Origin: Candidatus Pantoea formicae
GTDB taxonomy: Bacteria > Pseudomonadota > Gammaproteobacteria > Enterobacterales > Enterobacteriaceae
DNA: 64,000 nt
NCBI RefSeq assembly: GCF_011752625.1
Contig: NZ_VWXD01000014.1
Location: 1 to 64,000, forward strand
Direction of reading: 5' to 3'
Below the pieces are notes generated by a model. The model saw only the letters and a list, made by a program, of their open reading frames with translations, was not told the origin of the DNA and searched no databases. The translations under genes and the position numbers were made by a program. The first letter of the stretch is position 1, and every line of letters begins with the position of its first letter. Shown piece by piece: positions 46,587 to 54,863 of this stretch.

Positions 46587-46696
46587 GTTCTGAACCTGTG
46601 AAGCGCCGGGATTGGCAAAAAGTGTCATGAATTGTAAATGCAACTGTGATCTTAATAAACAACGAGTGTAACGAGCGCGAAATATTTCATTAATAG

Positions 46697-46712
46697 TGTG
46701 ATTTTCGTCACG
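46697..46712. promoter_or_regulatory. CRP-binding-site-like sequence between tsgA and ppiA
   Basis: TGTGATTTTCGTCACG matches the CRP consensus TGTGA-N6-TCACA at nine of ten half-site positions. It lies 137 bases upstream of ppiA and 111 bases upstream of tsgA. CRP control of ppiA is known in E. coli; crp itself is about 6 kb further on. Confidence 0.65.
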
Positions 46713-46848
46713 CAAATGATTGCGCGTCCCAAAAAGTATGACAATCGCAACATCAGCGTAAATATCGGTAAAACGCTGGCTCTTGTATAACTTGCTCTTT
46801 ACAATCGATCTCGTTTTTGAGCTTGCACTTCATGGTAAGGAATCTTTC

Positions 46849-47421
46849 ATGTTTAAACGTACTTTGACAGCGGCAGTCGCCCTGTTAGCGCTCTCTTCTG
46901 TATCCGCTACCGCTCTGGCAGCCAAAGGGGATACTCATGTGCTGCTCACCACCTCTGCGGGCAATATCGAACTCGAACTGAACAATCAGAAAGCCCCAGT
47001 CTCGGTGAAAAACTTTGTTGATTACGTCAACAACGGTTTCTACAACAACACCATTTTCCATCGTGTTATCCCTGGCTTTATGATTCAGGGCGGCGGCTTC
47101 ACTGCGGACATGCAGCAGAAGCAGACCAATGCACCTATCAAGAACGAAGCCGACAACGGTTTGCGTAACCTGCGTGGCACCATTTCAATGGCGCGCACTG
47201 CTGATAAAGATAGCGCGACCAGCCAGTTCTTCCTCAATGTGGCTGACAACGCCTTCCTTGATCACGGCCAGCGTGACTTTGGCTATGCGGTATTTGGTAA
47301 AGTTGTGAAAGGCCAGGATGTGATCGACAAGATTGCTCAGGTGCCAACCAAAGATGTCGGCCCGTACCAAAATGTGCCGTCAAAACCGATTGTTATCCTT
47401 TCTGCGAAAGTCCTGCCTTAA
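46849..47421 (+). CDS. ppiA: Periplasmic peptidyl-prolyl isomerase A (cyclophilin) PpiA
   Basis: PpiA speeds cis-trans isomerisation of prolyl bonds in the periplasm. The 190-residue product equals the E. coli length. It has a signal peptide (MFKRTLTAAVALLALSSVSATALA, cleaved near residue 24) and the cyclophilin fold with NNTIFHRVIPGFMIQGGGF near 66-84 (catalytic Arg), AMARTADKDSATSQFF-like SMARTADKDSATSQFFLNV and FGYAVFGKVVKGQDVID. The start at 46849 follows GGTAAGGA; longer frames upstream are not supported. It is followed by a terminator and yhfG. Confidence 0.96.
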   Translation: MFKRTLTAAVALLALSSVSATALAAKGDTHVLLTTSAGNIELELNNQKAPVSVKNFVDYVNNGFYNNTIFHRVIPGFMIQGGGFTADMQQKQTNAPIKNEADNGLRNLRGTISMARTADKDSATSQFFLNVADNAFLDHGQRDFGYAVFGKVVKGQDVIDKIAQVPTKDVGPYQNVPSKPIVILSAKVLP

Positions 47422-47427
47422 TGGTTT

Positions 47428-47453
47428 AACGCGCCGCTGCTCGCTGGCGCGTT
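47428..47453 (+). terminator. Terminator after ppiA
   Basis: AACGCGCC (47428-47435) and GGCGCGTT (47446-47453) form an 8-bp stem with a 10-nt loop, followed by the pyrimidine tract CTTCT, 6 bases after the ppiA stop. Confidence 0.75.
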
Positions 47454-47519
47454 CTTCTGCTCTCCGGCAAAGCCCAAATTAGCTCTTATACTTAGGGCAA
47501 ATGGCTTGCCGGAGGCCCT

Positions 47520-47684
47520 ATGACCAGCAAACTCACCGAGAAACAGAAAGCCACCTTGTGGCAGCAGCACCGTGCCGCCAGTTATCAGGCCAGCTGTCGC
47601 CTGGCGGGCTATACACCCAGCGATATCATCATGGAGCAGGCCGACGAGCGTCTCGCGTCGCTGAGGAGGCAATATGGCGGATAA
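47520..47684 (+). CDS. yhfG: YhfG, Fic-associated antitoxin-type small protein
   Basis: A 54-residue frame, starting at ATG 47520 with GGAGG before it, encodes a homologue of E. coli YhfG, the small partner of Fic. Its opening (MTSKLTEKQKATLWQQHR) resembles the E. coli helix. Class I Fic antitoxins carry an inhibitory (S/T)xxxE(G/N) helix; at the matching place this protein reads SCRLAG (residues 25-30), so the inhibitory Glu is replaced by Ala29. It overlaps fic by 11 bases, as expected of a coupled antitoxin-toxin pair. Its short size means that it is easily missed by gene finders. Confidence 0.85.
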   Translation: MTSKLTEKQKATLWQQHRAASYQASCRLAGYTPSDIIMEQADERLASLRRQYGG

Positions 47685-48267
47685 CAGCCTGGCGGTGCGC
47701 GATCCTTACTTATGGCAAAACGATACGGTGCTGAAAAACCGCCTCGATATTCATGATCAAGCGCAGTTGAGTAAGGCCGAGCTGGCCTTTAGTGCAGCAC
47801 GCCTGGCGACGCTGGAACTGGGTCCGTCTGGCACAGGGATGCCGTGGTTATGCCATATTCACCGCACGTTGTTCCAGGATGTTTATAGCTGGGCCGGTGA
47901 GGTACGCAGTATCGACATCTGGCGTGATGAGACCCCCTATTGCCACTGTGAATATATCGAAAAAGAGGGCAACGCGCTGATGAGCGCGCTGGAGGATGAA
48001 CAACATCTGGCGCATCTGCCACACGATGATTTTGTGGCGCGGCTGGCGCACTACTACTGTGAGATCTTCGTCTTGCACCCTTTCCGCGCAGGCAACGGTC
48101 GGGCGCAGCGCATCTTCTTCGAACAACTCGCCATCCATGCAGGTTATCTGTTGGCATGGGATAAGCTGGATCGCGATAACTGGCGTAACGCGCTGTTTGC
48201 CGGCGTGGCGGGGGATTTGGCGCCGCTAACGGCGCAGTTTGCGAAAGTGGTGAGCCCTGCGCGCTAA
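47674..48267 (+). CDS. fic: Fic-domain protein (putative AMP transferase)
   Basis: Fic proteins transfer AMP or other phosphoryl groups to target proteins. The 197-residue product aligns with E. coli Fic along its length (ELGPSGTG, HCEYIEKEGNALM, ARLAHYYCEIFVLHPFR). The active-site motif is HPFRAGNGRAQR (His135 to Arg146). The canonical form is HxFx(D/E)GNGRxxR; here the acidic, metal-binding residue is Ala139, while the GNGR phosphate loop is intact. E. coli Fic is degenerate at more positions (HPFRVGSGLAQR from memory). AGGAGG precedes the ATG inside yhfG. Activity may be reduced. Confidence 0.92.
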   Translation: MADNSLAVRDPYLWQNDTVLKNRLDIHDQAQLSKAELAFSAARLATLELGPSGTGMPWLCHIHRTLFQDVYSWAGEVRSIDIWRDETPYCHCEYIEKEGNALMSALEDEQHLAHLPHDDFVARLAHYYCEIFVLHPFRAGNGRAQRIFFEQLAIHAGYLLAWDKLDRDNWRNALFAGVAGDLAPLTAQFAKVVSPAR

Positions 48268-48308
48268 AATGCGTAGAATAGCGGCGGTTTTACTGGCCTG
48301 AGGGCATT

Positions 48309-48884
48309 ATGCTGCTGCTGATTGATAACTACGACTCCTTTACCTGGAATCTCTACCAGTACTTCTGTGAACTGGGCGCGGATGTGCGCGTGGTGCGCAA
48401 TGACGCTATCACTCTTGCGGAGATGGAGGCATTGCCGCTGACGCATCTGGTGATTTCGCCGGGACCTTGCACGCCGGATCAATCCGGTATTTCACTGGAT
48501 GCCATCCGCCATTTTGCCGGACGCTTGCCGATCCTCGGCGTTTGTCTGGGCCACCAGGCGATTGCTCAAGCGTACGGCGCACAGGTGATACGTGCGCGGC
48601 AGGTGATGCACGGTAAAACTTCCCTTATCCAGCACACTGATCAAGGTGTGTTTCGTGACCTTAATAATCCTCTCACCGTGACGCGCTACCATTCATTGAT
48701 TGTGGCGCGCGATACGCTGCCTGCTGAGTTCGAAGTCACCGCCTGGAGCCTGCGTAATGGTGAGCCGGATGAGATCATGGGCTTCCGCCACCGTACGCTG
48801 CCCTTAGAAGGGGTACAGTTCCATCCGGAGAGCATTCTTAGCGAGCAGGGACATCAGCTGCTGGCGAATTTCCTGAATACGTAA
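48309..48884 (+). CDS. pabA: Aminodeoxychorismate synthase glutamine amidotransferase PabA
   Basis: PabA supplies ammonia from glutamine to PabB for 4-amino-4-deoxychorismate, a folate precursor. The 191-residue class I glutamine amidotransferase (187 in E. coli) has the nucleophile Cys79 in LGVCLGHQAIAQAYG, the oxyanion segment ISPGPCTPDQ near 49-58, and the His-Glu pair in QFHPESILSEQGH near 170. It lies 41 bases after fic, in the E. coli order ppiA-yhfG-fic-pabA-argD, and is followed by argD with its own promoter signals. Confidence 0.96.
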   Translation: MLLLIDNYDSFTWNLYQYFCELGADVRVVRNDAITLAEMEALPLTHLVISPGPCTPDQSGISLDAIRHFAGRLPILGVCLGHQAIAQAYGAQVIRARQVMHGKTSLIQHTDQGVFRDLNNPLTVTRYHSLIVARDTLPAEFEVTAWSLRNGEPDEIMGFRHRTLPLEGVQFHPESILSEQGHQLLANFLNT

Positions 48885-48923
48885 CTTATGTTTGCCTTCG
48901 TGTGATTTTTTATGCATATTTTG

Positions 48924-48937
48924 TGATTATAATTTCA
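48924..48937 (+). promoter_or_regulatory. argD: ArgR box overlapping a -10 of argD
   Basis: TGATTATAATTTCA differs at two positions from the ARG box TGAAT-WWWW-ATTCA. It covers TATAAT (48928-48933), a consensus -10 hexamer, 38 bases before the argD start; no good -35 is visible. Repression by arginine-bound ArgR would follow from the overlap. Confidence 0.6.
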
Positions 48938-48971
48938 CTTCAGCTAAATAAATAACCCAATGAGGTCGGCA

Positions 48972-50192
48972 ATGGCAGCGGAAAAACTAGCGGTAACCCG
49001 GGAAACGTTCGATAACGTAATTTTGCCTGTTTATGCACCTGCGCAGTTTGTGCCGGTTAAAGGCAAAGGTAGCCGAGTCTGGGATCAGCAGGGCAAAGAG
49101 TATATCGACTTTTCCGGCGGTATCGCGGTGACTGCTTTGGGTCATTGCCATCCGGCGCTGGTGGAAACGCTGAAAAGCCAGGGTGAAACTCTGTGGCATA
49201 CCAGCAACGTGTTTACCAATGAACCAGCGCTGCGCCTGGCCAGTAAGCTGATTGCTGCAACCTTTGCTGATCGGGTGTTCTTTGGTAACTCCGGTGCCGA
49301 AGCCAACGAAGCGGCATTCAAGCTGGCGCGCTATTACGCTTGCAAAAAACACAGTCCATTTAAAAGCAAAATCATCGCCTTCCATAACGCGTTCCACGGT
49401 CGTACCTTGTTTACCGTTTCCGTCGGTGGCCAGCCGAAGTACTCTGACGGTTTTGGTCCAAAGCCTGCCGATATTGTGCATGTGCCGTTTAACGATTTGG
49501 ATGCGGTGAAAGCGGTGATTGATGACCACACCTGCGCCATCGTGGTCGAGCCGATTCAGGGTGAAGGCGGTGTGACGGCAGCCACTCAGGAATTTATGCA
49601 GGGTCTGCGTGCGCTGTGCGATGAGCACAACGCGCTACTGGTGCTCGATGAAGTGCAGAGCGGTATGGGCCGTAGCGGTAAGCTGTTCGCCTACGAACAC
49701 TATGGTATCAAGCCAGACATCATCACCACGGCGAAAGCACTGGGTGGCGGTTTCCCGGTGAGCGCCATGCTGACCACCAACGAAATTTCTTCCGTGATGG
49801 CGCCCGGCGTGCATGGCACCACCTATGGCGGTAACCCGCTGGCCTGTGCCATTGCTGAAACGGCGTTGGATATCATCAACACCCCAGAAGTGCTGAGCGG
49901 GGTTGATGCCCGTCGTCAGCAGTTCGTTGAGGCGTTGCAGGCGATCAACAGCAAATTCGATCTGTTCAGTGAGATTCGCGGTAAAGGCTTGCTGATTGGT
50001 GCCGCGCTGAAGCCGCAGCACGCTAGCAAAGCGCGCGATATTCTGAATGCCTCGGCGGCTGAGGGATTGATGATCCTGACCGCGGGCACCGATGTGATTC
50101 GCTTTGTGCCGTCGCTGGTGATTGAACCTACTGACATCGAAGAAGGCATGGCGCGTTTCGCTACCGCTATCCAGAAGGTCCTGGCGGCGTAA
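48972..50192 (+). CDS. argD: Acetylornithine/succinyldiaminopimelate aminotransferase ArgD
   Basis: PLP enzyme that acts in arginine synthesis (N-acetylornithine) and in lysine synthesis (succinyldiaminopimelate). The 406-residue product equals the E. coli length. Class III aminotransferase features are visible: FGNSGAEANEAAFKLAR near 105-121, AFHNAFHGRT, the PLP contact in LLVLDEVQSGMGRSG, and the Schiff-base Lys in TTAKALGGGFP around residue 255. The start at 48972 follows AATGAGGTCGG; an ATG four codons earlier would use no ribosome-binding site. The gene ends directly against the stop codon of the convergent yhfK. Confidence 0.95.
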   Translation: MAAEKLAVTRETFDNVILPVYAPAQFVPVKGKGSRVWDQQGKEYIDFSGGIAVTALGHCHPALVETLKSQGETLWHTSNVFTNEPALRLASKLIAATFADRVFFGNSGAEANEAAFKLARYYACKKHSPFKSKIIAFHNAFHGRTLFTVSVGGQPKYSDGFGPKPADIVHVPFNDLDAVKAVIDDHTCAIVVEPIQGEGGVTAATQEFMQGLRALCDEHNALLVLDEVQSGMGRSGKLFAYEHYGIKPDIITTAKALGGGFPVSAMLTTNEISSVMAPGVHGTTYGGNPLACAIAETALDIINTPEVLSGVDARRQQFVEALQAINSKFDLFSEIRGKGLLIGAALKPQHASKARDILNASAAEGLMILTAGTDVIRFVPSLVIEPTDIEEGMARFATAIQKVLAA

Positions 50193-52268
50193 TCAGCCCT
50201 TCGGACGTAATGCCTTGAGCCAGCGACCATGATGGGGGCGCTGGCTCCAGGCCAGTGAAGAGATGGTGTGCATGACGTTCAGGTGCTGCAAGATACGCTT
50301 CACATGCTGCTCGACAATCGTTACCGGCCCCTCATTAAGATTCTCCGGCGCTTCCAAAATGTTGCTGTCATTACCTGGCCCATCGTACGCCAGTCGCTGC
50401 TGACAGCGCTGCAGCGCAATTTCACAGGATTGCAGATAACGCTCCGCCAGTTTGGGGGTCAACATGGTGTGCTCACGCGCCAGAATGGTCATGGCATTGA
50501 GGTGCTCCACAATAAACTGGCTGTGTGTTACCCACATGCGCATATCTTTCAGGTATTGCGCATCAAACCCCGGTTCGCTTGAGGCCTGATTGAGTGAGTT
50601 GAACAGCGCATTGTGCGCCTGGTTAACCTTGATACGTTGATAGGCCAGCTTTTCAGGCGATTGCTCAGGTCCTAACAGCATCCTCAATGCTTCCTGATAC
50701 GCTTCCAGCGCATCGTGCGCGTTACTGCGCAGTAATCCGCTTTGCCACTGTGGCCACAGCCAAATCATCCCGGCAAAGGCGATCAGACAGCCCATCAGCG
50801 TGTCCATCATGCGTGGCAGCAAGAACTGGGCGCCGTTCAAAGACAGCAGTTGCAGGGAATAAACGGCGGTAACGGTGAAGCCGATCATCGACCAGCCATA
50901 ATATTTGCGTGTCACCAGATAGCTTGCGAGGGTGATGGCCAGCATAAACAGCAGGGTGGCCGATTCGGGTACCGCCAGGCGCAGCGAGGCGGCCGCAATC
51001 AGCAAACCGGCGAAGGTTCCCAACGCACGGTGCTGAATGCGCACGCGCGTCGCGCTGTAGCCATTCTGGCTGACGAACATGATGGTCATCAGAATCCAGT
51101 AGGGCTTAGGAATATTAAAGAACAACGCCAGCGCGCTGCCGAACATCAGCATCACCGAGATGCGGGCGGCAGTACGCAACGCGGCTGACTTGAGGGAGAG
51201 ATAGCTGCGCAGCGCGGGAAACACGGGGAGACGGCGCTGGCGGTCGGCCATCAGGTCACGCGTGTATAACGGCTTTTGCGTGCGCAGCACGCGAGCGATA
51301 CGGCTGAAGTGGTAGTAACAGAAGTTCCCTACCGGGTTATCAGGGTTTTGACGCGCAATCTTTTCCAGCGCGCCTAGCTGCTTCTCCATGTGAAAGCGAT
51401 CGGGCAACTGATGATAGAGAATGGCATCCGCCAGCAGACGCAAGCGAGCAGAGATGGTTTTGGCGTTCCAGCGGATGACCGCTTCAGCGTGACTCTGCTC
51501 GACCAGCTTTTGCACTTCTTCCGGCTGGTGCAAGCTCACGGAGATGTGCTCCTGCAAATCCAGCGCTACCTGAAATGCCCGCGTCAGGCGCTTGTGGCTG
51601 TTATCGCGGCTGGCAGAGAGCATATGCATTTGCTGATAGCAGGTGGTGATCAGATCGACCGCTTTTTGCTGACGCGCCAGTAGCGGCGGAAGCGCCTTTT
51701 CCGGATCGGTGAGCTGGGTGAGCAGCGTGTATTTGGCATCGCAATAATCCGCCAACTCGCGATAAAGCAGGCTGAGGGTTTCGCGCATTGGCTGCTCTTT
51801 CCACAGCCAAAACCAGAACCAGTTAAACAAGCCGTACCACAGCGTGCCGCCGATATACAGCAGGGGCGGCGCCCACAGGGGCATGCGTCCTACCAGGCTC
51901 AGGCTAAAGATGGCCGCGACCAGGGTTGCAGGCAGTAGACGCCCGTGCAGTGGACTGATCTCCCCCGTGACACCAATCAGCAGCGGCAACACAAACAGGA
52001 TCAGCGGTAGCGGAATCTGGTAGTCGGTCAGGAACTGGATGAGGAAACTGCCGGTAGCAAACAGTGAGCCACCCACAATCAGACGTTTGAAGAAGCGTTT
52101 ATGCGGTGTATCTAGGCCCGCCATGTTGCAACAGGCTGGGACCAAAGAGAACAACAGACCTTTTTGCAGATCGCCAAATAGCCAGCCAAGAGCCACAGGC
52201 AGGCACAGCACTAGCGTTTGCCGCAGCGCGTAGTTGACCTCAGGATGATAGATGATTCGGCGCCACAT
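50193..52268 (-). CDS. yhfK: YhfK, FUSC-family inner-membrane protein
   Basis: Member of the YccS/YhfK (FUSC, aromatic acid exporter-like) family; function unknown. The 691-residue product (about 700 in E. coli) has two clusters of membrane segments: the first about residues 15-160 (LVLCLPVALGWLFGD, LPLILFVLPLLIGV, PLLYIGGTLWYGLFNWFWFWLW) and the second about 365-510 (AALRTAARISVMLMFGSALALFF, GTFAGLLIAAASLRLAV, LMGCLIAFAGMIWLWPQW), with cytosolic domains after each. It ends flush with argD (no spacer) and lies downstream of crp, separated by a terminator. Confidence 0.92.
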   Translation of the reverse strand: MWRRIIYHPEVNYALRQTLVLCLPVALGWLFGDLQKGLLFSLVPACCNMAGLDTPHKRFFKRLIVGGSLFATGSFLIQFLTDYQIPLPLILFVLPLLIGVTGEISPLHGRLLPATLVAAIFSLSLVGRMPLWAPPLLYIGGTLWYGLFNWFWFWLWKEQPMRETLSLLYRELADYCDAKYTLLTQLTDPEKALPPLLARQQKAVDLITTCYQQMHMLSASRDNSHKRLTRAFQVALDLQEHISVSLHQPEEVQKLVEQSHAEAVIRWNAKTISARLRLLADAILYHQLPDRFHMEKQLGALEKIARQNPDNPVGNFCYYHFSRIARVLRTQKPLYTRDLMADRQRRLPVFPALRSYLSLKSAALRTAARISVMLMFGSALALFFNIPKPYWILMTIMFVSQNGYSATRVRIQHRALGTFAGLLIAAASLRLAVPESATLLFMLAITLASYLVTRKYYGWSMIGFTVTAVYSLQLLSLNGAQFLLPRMMDTLMGCLIAFAGMIWLWPQWQSGLLRSNAHDALEAYQEALRMLLGPEQSPEKLAYQRIKVNQAHNALFNSLNQASSEPGFDAQYLKDMRMWVTHSQFIVEHLNAMTILAREHTMLTPKLAERYLQSCEIALQRCQQRLAYDGPGNDSNILEAPENLNEGPVTIVEQHVKRILQHLNVMHTISSLAWSQRPHHGRWLKALRPKG

Positions 52269-52283
52269 CAGCTCATCGCAAAC

Positions 52284-52313
52284 AAAAACGGCGCAATGTT
52301 GCCATCACGCCGT
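52284..52313 (-). terminator. Intrinsic terminator of crp
   Basis: On the minus strand ACGGCG (52313-52308) pairs with CGCCGT (52293-52288), with ATG/CAT pairing inside around GCAA, followed by TTTTTG (52288-52283 region). It lies 14 bases after the crp stop and before the yhfK start. Confidence 0.85.
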
Positions 52314-52326
52314 GGGTGATAAGAAA

Positions 52327-52959
52327 TTAGCGGGTGCCGTAGACGACGATGGTTTTACCGTGTGCGGAGATCAGGTTCTGATCTTCCAGCATTTTCAGGA
52401 TACGACCCACGGTTTCGCGTGAGCAACCCACGATCTGACCAATCTCCTGACGGGTGATTTTAATCTGCATCCCGTCGGGGTGAGTCATCGCATCTGGCTG
52501 TTTGGCCAGATTAAGCAGTGTCTGCGCGATGCGGCCCGTCACATCGAGGAAGGCAAGGTTGCCCACTTTCTCGGAGGTGACTTGCAGACGACGCGCCATT
52601 TGCGACGAAAGTCGCATTAAAATATCCGGGTTTACCTGAATCAGCTGACGGAATTTTTTGTAGGAAATTTCAGCCACTTCGCAGGCAGTTTTCGCACGTA
52701 CCCAGGCACTACGTTCCTGACCTTCTTCAAACAGGCCGAGTTCGCCGATGAAATCTCCTTGGTTGAGATAGGAGAGGATCATCTCTTTGCCTTCTTCATC
52801 TTTGATCAGAACCGCAACGGAACCTTTCACGATGTAGTACAGCGTTTCCGCTTTCTCACCCTGATGGATGAGCGTGCTTTTGGATGGATATTTGTGAATA
52901 TGGCAATGGGACAGGAACCATTCGAGTGTAGGGTCTGTTTGCGGTTTGCCGAGAACCAT
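52327..52959 (-). CDS. crp: cAMP receptor protein CRP
   Basis: CRP is the global cAMP-dependent activator of catabolic genes. The 210-residue product matches the E. coli protein everywhere I can recall except one position, residue 119 counting Met, where Ser replaces Ala (SSQMARR). The cAMP pocket (GELGLFEEGQERSAWVRA), the activating region AR1 segment (MTHPDGMQIK) and the helix-turn-helix (ITRQEIGQIVGCSRETVGRILKML, about 167-190) are all conserved. Possible targets in this window include the site at 46697. It is divergent from yhfA. Confidence 0.98.
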   Translation of the reverse strand: MVLGKPQTDPTLEWFLSHCHIHKYPSKSTLIHQGEKAETLYYIVKGSVAVLIKDEEGKEMILSYLNQGDFIGELGLFEEGQERSAWVRAKTACEVAEISYKKFRQLIQVNPDILMRLSSQMARRLQVTSEKVGNLAFLDVTGRIAQTLLNLAKQPDAMTHPDGMQIKITRQEIGQIVGCSRETVGRILKMLEDQNLISAHGKTIVVYGTR

Positions 52960-53262
52960 TCGCTATTATCCTCTGTTGTAATCGTGCCCAAAACACAGGG
53001 GGCAGTTTTCCCTGTCAGGCGGTGTAATCGTCGAGCGTTTCCAGTAAAGGAAAATTATTTCCGGGTGATTCTTAAGCTACGCTTTTGATTCTTCCCGCCT
53101 TCGTCTGTGATGACGAAAATATTTTCAGCACTGTTTGTAGCACAGCTTTTGCAAGCTGTCTTCTGTTGTCTCGCTTCAGCAACAGGCGGAAGAGTCTGGA
53201 TTGCTGTTTATCAAGTGAAAGCGTACTCTGGCGGCAAAACAGCCACTTCAGGAGAAAGAATA
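52960..53262. promoter_or_regulatory. Divergent crp/yhfA intergenic region
   Basis: This 303-base stretch holds no gene. A dyad ACAGGG/CCCTGT (52995-53000 and 53010-53015) lies in the crp leader and a perfect 7-bp dyad ACAGCTT/AAGCTGT (53142-53148 and 53153-53159) lies nearer yhfA. No CRP site of good quality was recognised. An open frame from 53107 runs into yhfA but its first 52 codons do not resemble the family. Confidence 0.35.
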
Positions 53263-53667
53263 ATGCAAGCACGAGTGAAATGGGTGGAAGGGCTGACCTT
53301 TCTCGGAGAATCCTCATCCGGTCATCAGGTATTAATGGACGGCAATTCCGGCGACAAAGCGCCGAGCCCCATGGAGATGGTGCTGATGGCAGCGGGCGGC
53401 TGCAGTGCGATTGACGTGGTCACCATCCTGCAAAAAGGCCGTAACGACGTGGCCGACTGCGAGGTGAAACTGACCTCTGAACGTCGTGAAGAAGCGCCAC
53501 GTATTTTTACCCATATCAACTTACATTTTATTGTCAGCGGCAAAGCGCTGAGCGATAAAGCGGTGGCGCGTGCCGTCGATTTATCCGCTGAGAAGTATTG
53601 TTCAGTGGCAATTATGCTGGGCAAAGGGGTGGAAATGACGCACAGCTATGAGGTGGTCGAGCTGTAA
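53263..53667 (+). CDS. yhfA: YhfA, OsmC-family protein
   Basis: The 134-residue product equals E. coli YhfA in length. It shows the OsmC/Ohr fold: MQARVKWVEGLTFLGESSSGH, the segment GDKAPSPMEMVLMAAGGCSAIDVV with the conserved Cys near residue 49, and SAEKYCSVAIML with a second Cys near 112. In OsmC and Ohr proteins these two cysteines reduce organic peroxides; the substrate of YhfA is not known. GGAGAAAG precedes the ATG at 53263. It is divergent from crp and convergent with prkB. Confidence 0.94.
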   Translation: MQARVKWVEGLTFLGESSSGHQVLMDGNSGDKAPSPMEMVLMAAGGCSAIDVVTILQKGRNDVADCEVKLTSERREEAPRIFTHINLHFIVSGKALSDKAVARAVDLSAEKYCSVAIMLGKGVEMTHSYEVVEL

Positions 53668-53674
53668 AAACAGC

Positions 53675-53696
53675 GCAGCGGCCCTATGGCCGCTGC
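53675..53696. terminator. Bidirectional terminator between yhfA and prkB
   Basis: GCAGCGGCC (53675-53683) and GGCCGCTGC (53688-53696) form a 9-bp stem with a 4-nt loop between the convergent stop codons. On the minus strand it is followed by TGTTTTTA. Confidence 0.82.
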
Positions 53697-53711
53697 TGAA
53701 GAAAATCTGGA

Positions 53712-54581
53712 TTATTCAATCCGTTTACCTTCTATCAGACGCTGCACCAGCGGCGTCATGATCAACTCCATTGCCAGTCCCATTTTGCCGCCCGGTACCA
53801 CCAGCGTGTTCATGTGTGAAATGAACGAGCCCTGAATCATTGCCAGCAGATAAGGGTAGGCAATGCCTTCCAGCCCACGGAAGTGAATCACCACAAAACT
53901 TTCATCGAGCGAGGGAATCTCACGTGCGGCAAACGGGTTGGAGGTGTCTACCGTCGGTACGCGCTGGAAGTTAATGTGGGTGCGGGAAAACTGTGGCGTG
54001 ATGAAGTTGATGTAATCTTCCATCGAACGCACGACCGAGTCCATCACCGCTTCGCGTGAATGACCGCGTTCGCTGGTGTCGCGCACCAGCTTTTGAATCC
54101 ACTCCAGATTGACAATCGGCACCACGCCGACCAGCAGATCCACATGCTCCGCCACGTTATGCTGCTGCGTCACGACGCCACCGTGCAATCCCTCATAGAA
54201 CAGCACATCGGTGTTTTCCGGCAGTGGCTGCCAGGGGGTGAAAGTGCCAGGCACCTGATTCCACGGCACCGCTTCGTCGTAAGTGTGCAGATATTTGCGC
54301 GACTCACCCAGCCCGGTTTTTCCGTAGTGTTTAAAAGTTTGCTCTAACAAGCCAAAGTCATTGGCTTCTGGGCCAAAGTAGCTGATGTGGCGACCCAGAT
54401 CGCGTGCTTTACGGATCGCCATGTCCATTTCTGGACGGGTGTAGCGATGGAAGCTGTCGCCTTCTACTTCCGCAGCATGCAGATCCAGCTGCTGGAAGAT
54501 TTTACGGAAGGCGAGGCTGGTGGTAGTGGTTCCGGCACCGCTGGAACCGGTGACGGCAATAATTGGATGCCTGGCTGACAT
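53712..54581 (-). CDS. prkB: Phosphoribulokinase-like protein PrkB
   Basis: Nucleotide kinase related to phosphoribulokinase; its cellular role is not known. The 289-residue product equals the E. coli length. It has a P-loop (GSSGAGTTTTS at about 12-22), a substrate segment EVEGDSFHRYTRPEM near 38-52, LFYEGLHGGVV near 128-138, and the conserved RTHINFQRVPTVDTSNPF stretch. It is followed upstream by yheU and yheT on the same strand; the order prkB-yheU-yheT agrees with E. coli. Confidence 0.95.
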   Translation of the reverse strand: MSARHPIIAVTGSSGAGTTTTSLAFRKIFQQLDLHAAEVEGDSFHRYTRPEMDMAIRKARDLGRHISYFGPEANDFGLLEQTFKHYGKTGLGESRKYLHTYDEAVPWNQVPGTFTPWQPLPENTDVLFYEGLHGGVVTQQHNVAEHVDLLVGVVPIVNLEWIQKLVRDTSERGHSREAVMDSVVRSMEDYINFITPQFSRTHINFQRVPTVDTSNPFAAREIPSLDESFVVIHFRGLEGIAYPYLLAMIQGSFISHMNTLVVPGGKMGLAMELIMTPLVQRLIEGKRIE

Positions 54582-54642
54582 AACAGCGCTCCCTGTGAAG
54601 TCCGGCGATGAGCATTGTTACCACGAAATGCCGCGCGGTGCA

Positions 54643-54861
54643 TTAACCGCGAAAGTCACCTTTTGGCATGATATTCACGGATTCATGCAGTTCCGACCAC
54701 ACCAAGACCACCTCACCGCGCTCCAGCTGGCGGCGCACGTCCGCCACTTTCTGCGCCAGGCTGCGTTCTTGCTCGCCATAGTCGGTGCCTTCTCGCAGTA
54801 CAAAACTTTCAATCAGGTTTTCCAGCGTTGTCACTTCAAGTTCTTGCCAGGGAATAATCAC
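54643..54861 (-). CDS. yheU: YheU, UPF0270-family small protein
   Basis: Small conserved protein of unknown function, 72 residues as in E. coli. It reads MIIPWQELEVTTLENLIESF and later SLAQKVADVRRQLERGEVVLVWSELHESVNIMP, both close to the family. The start is GTG at 54861, which gives the family length and has GGAT 8 bases upstream; a GTG at 54867 would add two residues and overlap the yheT stop. It lies 2 bases after yheT and 61 bases ahead of prkB on the same strand. Confidence 0.9.
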   Translation of the reverse strand: MIIPWQELEVTTLENLIESFVLREGTDYGEQERSLAQKVADVRRQLERGEVVLVWSELHESVNIMPKGDFRG

Positions 54862-54863
54862 TA

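Noticed and set aside
53107..53125. TGTGATGACG as a CRP site between crp and yhfA
   Set aside because: Only the left half-site fits; the right half is unlike TCACA.
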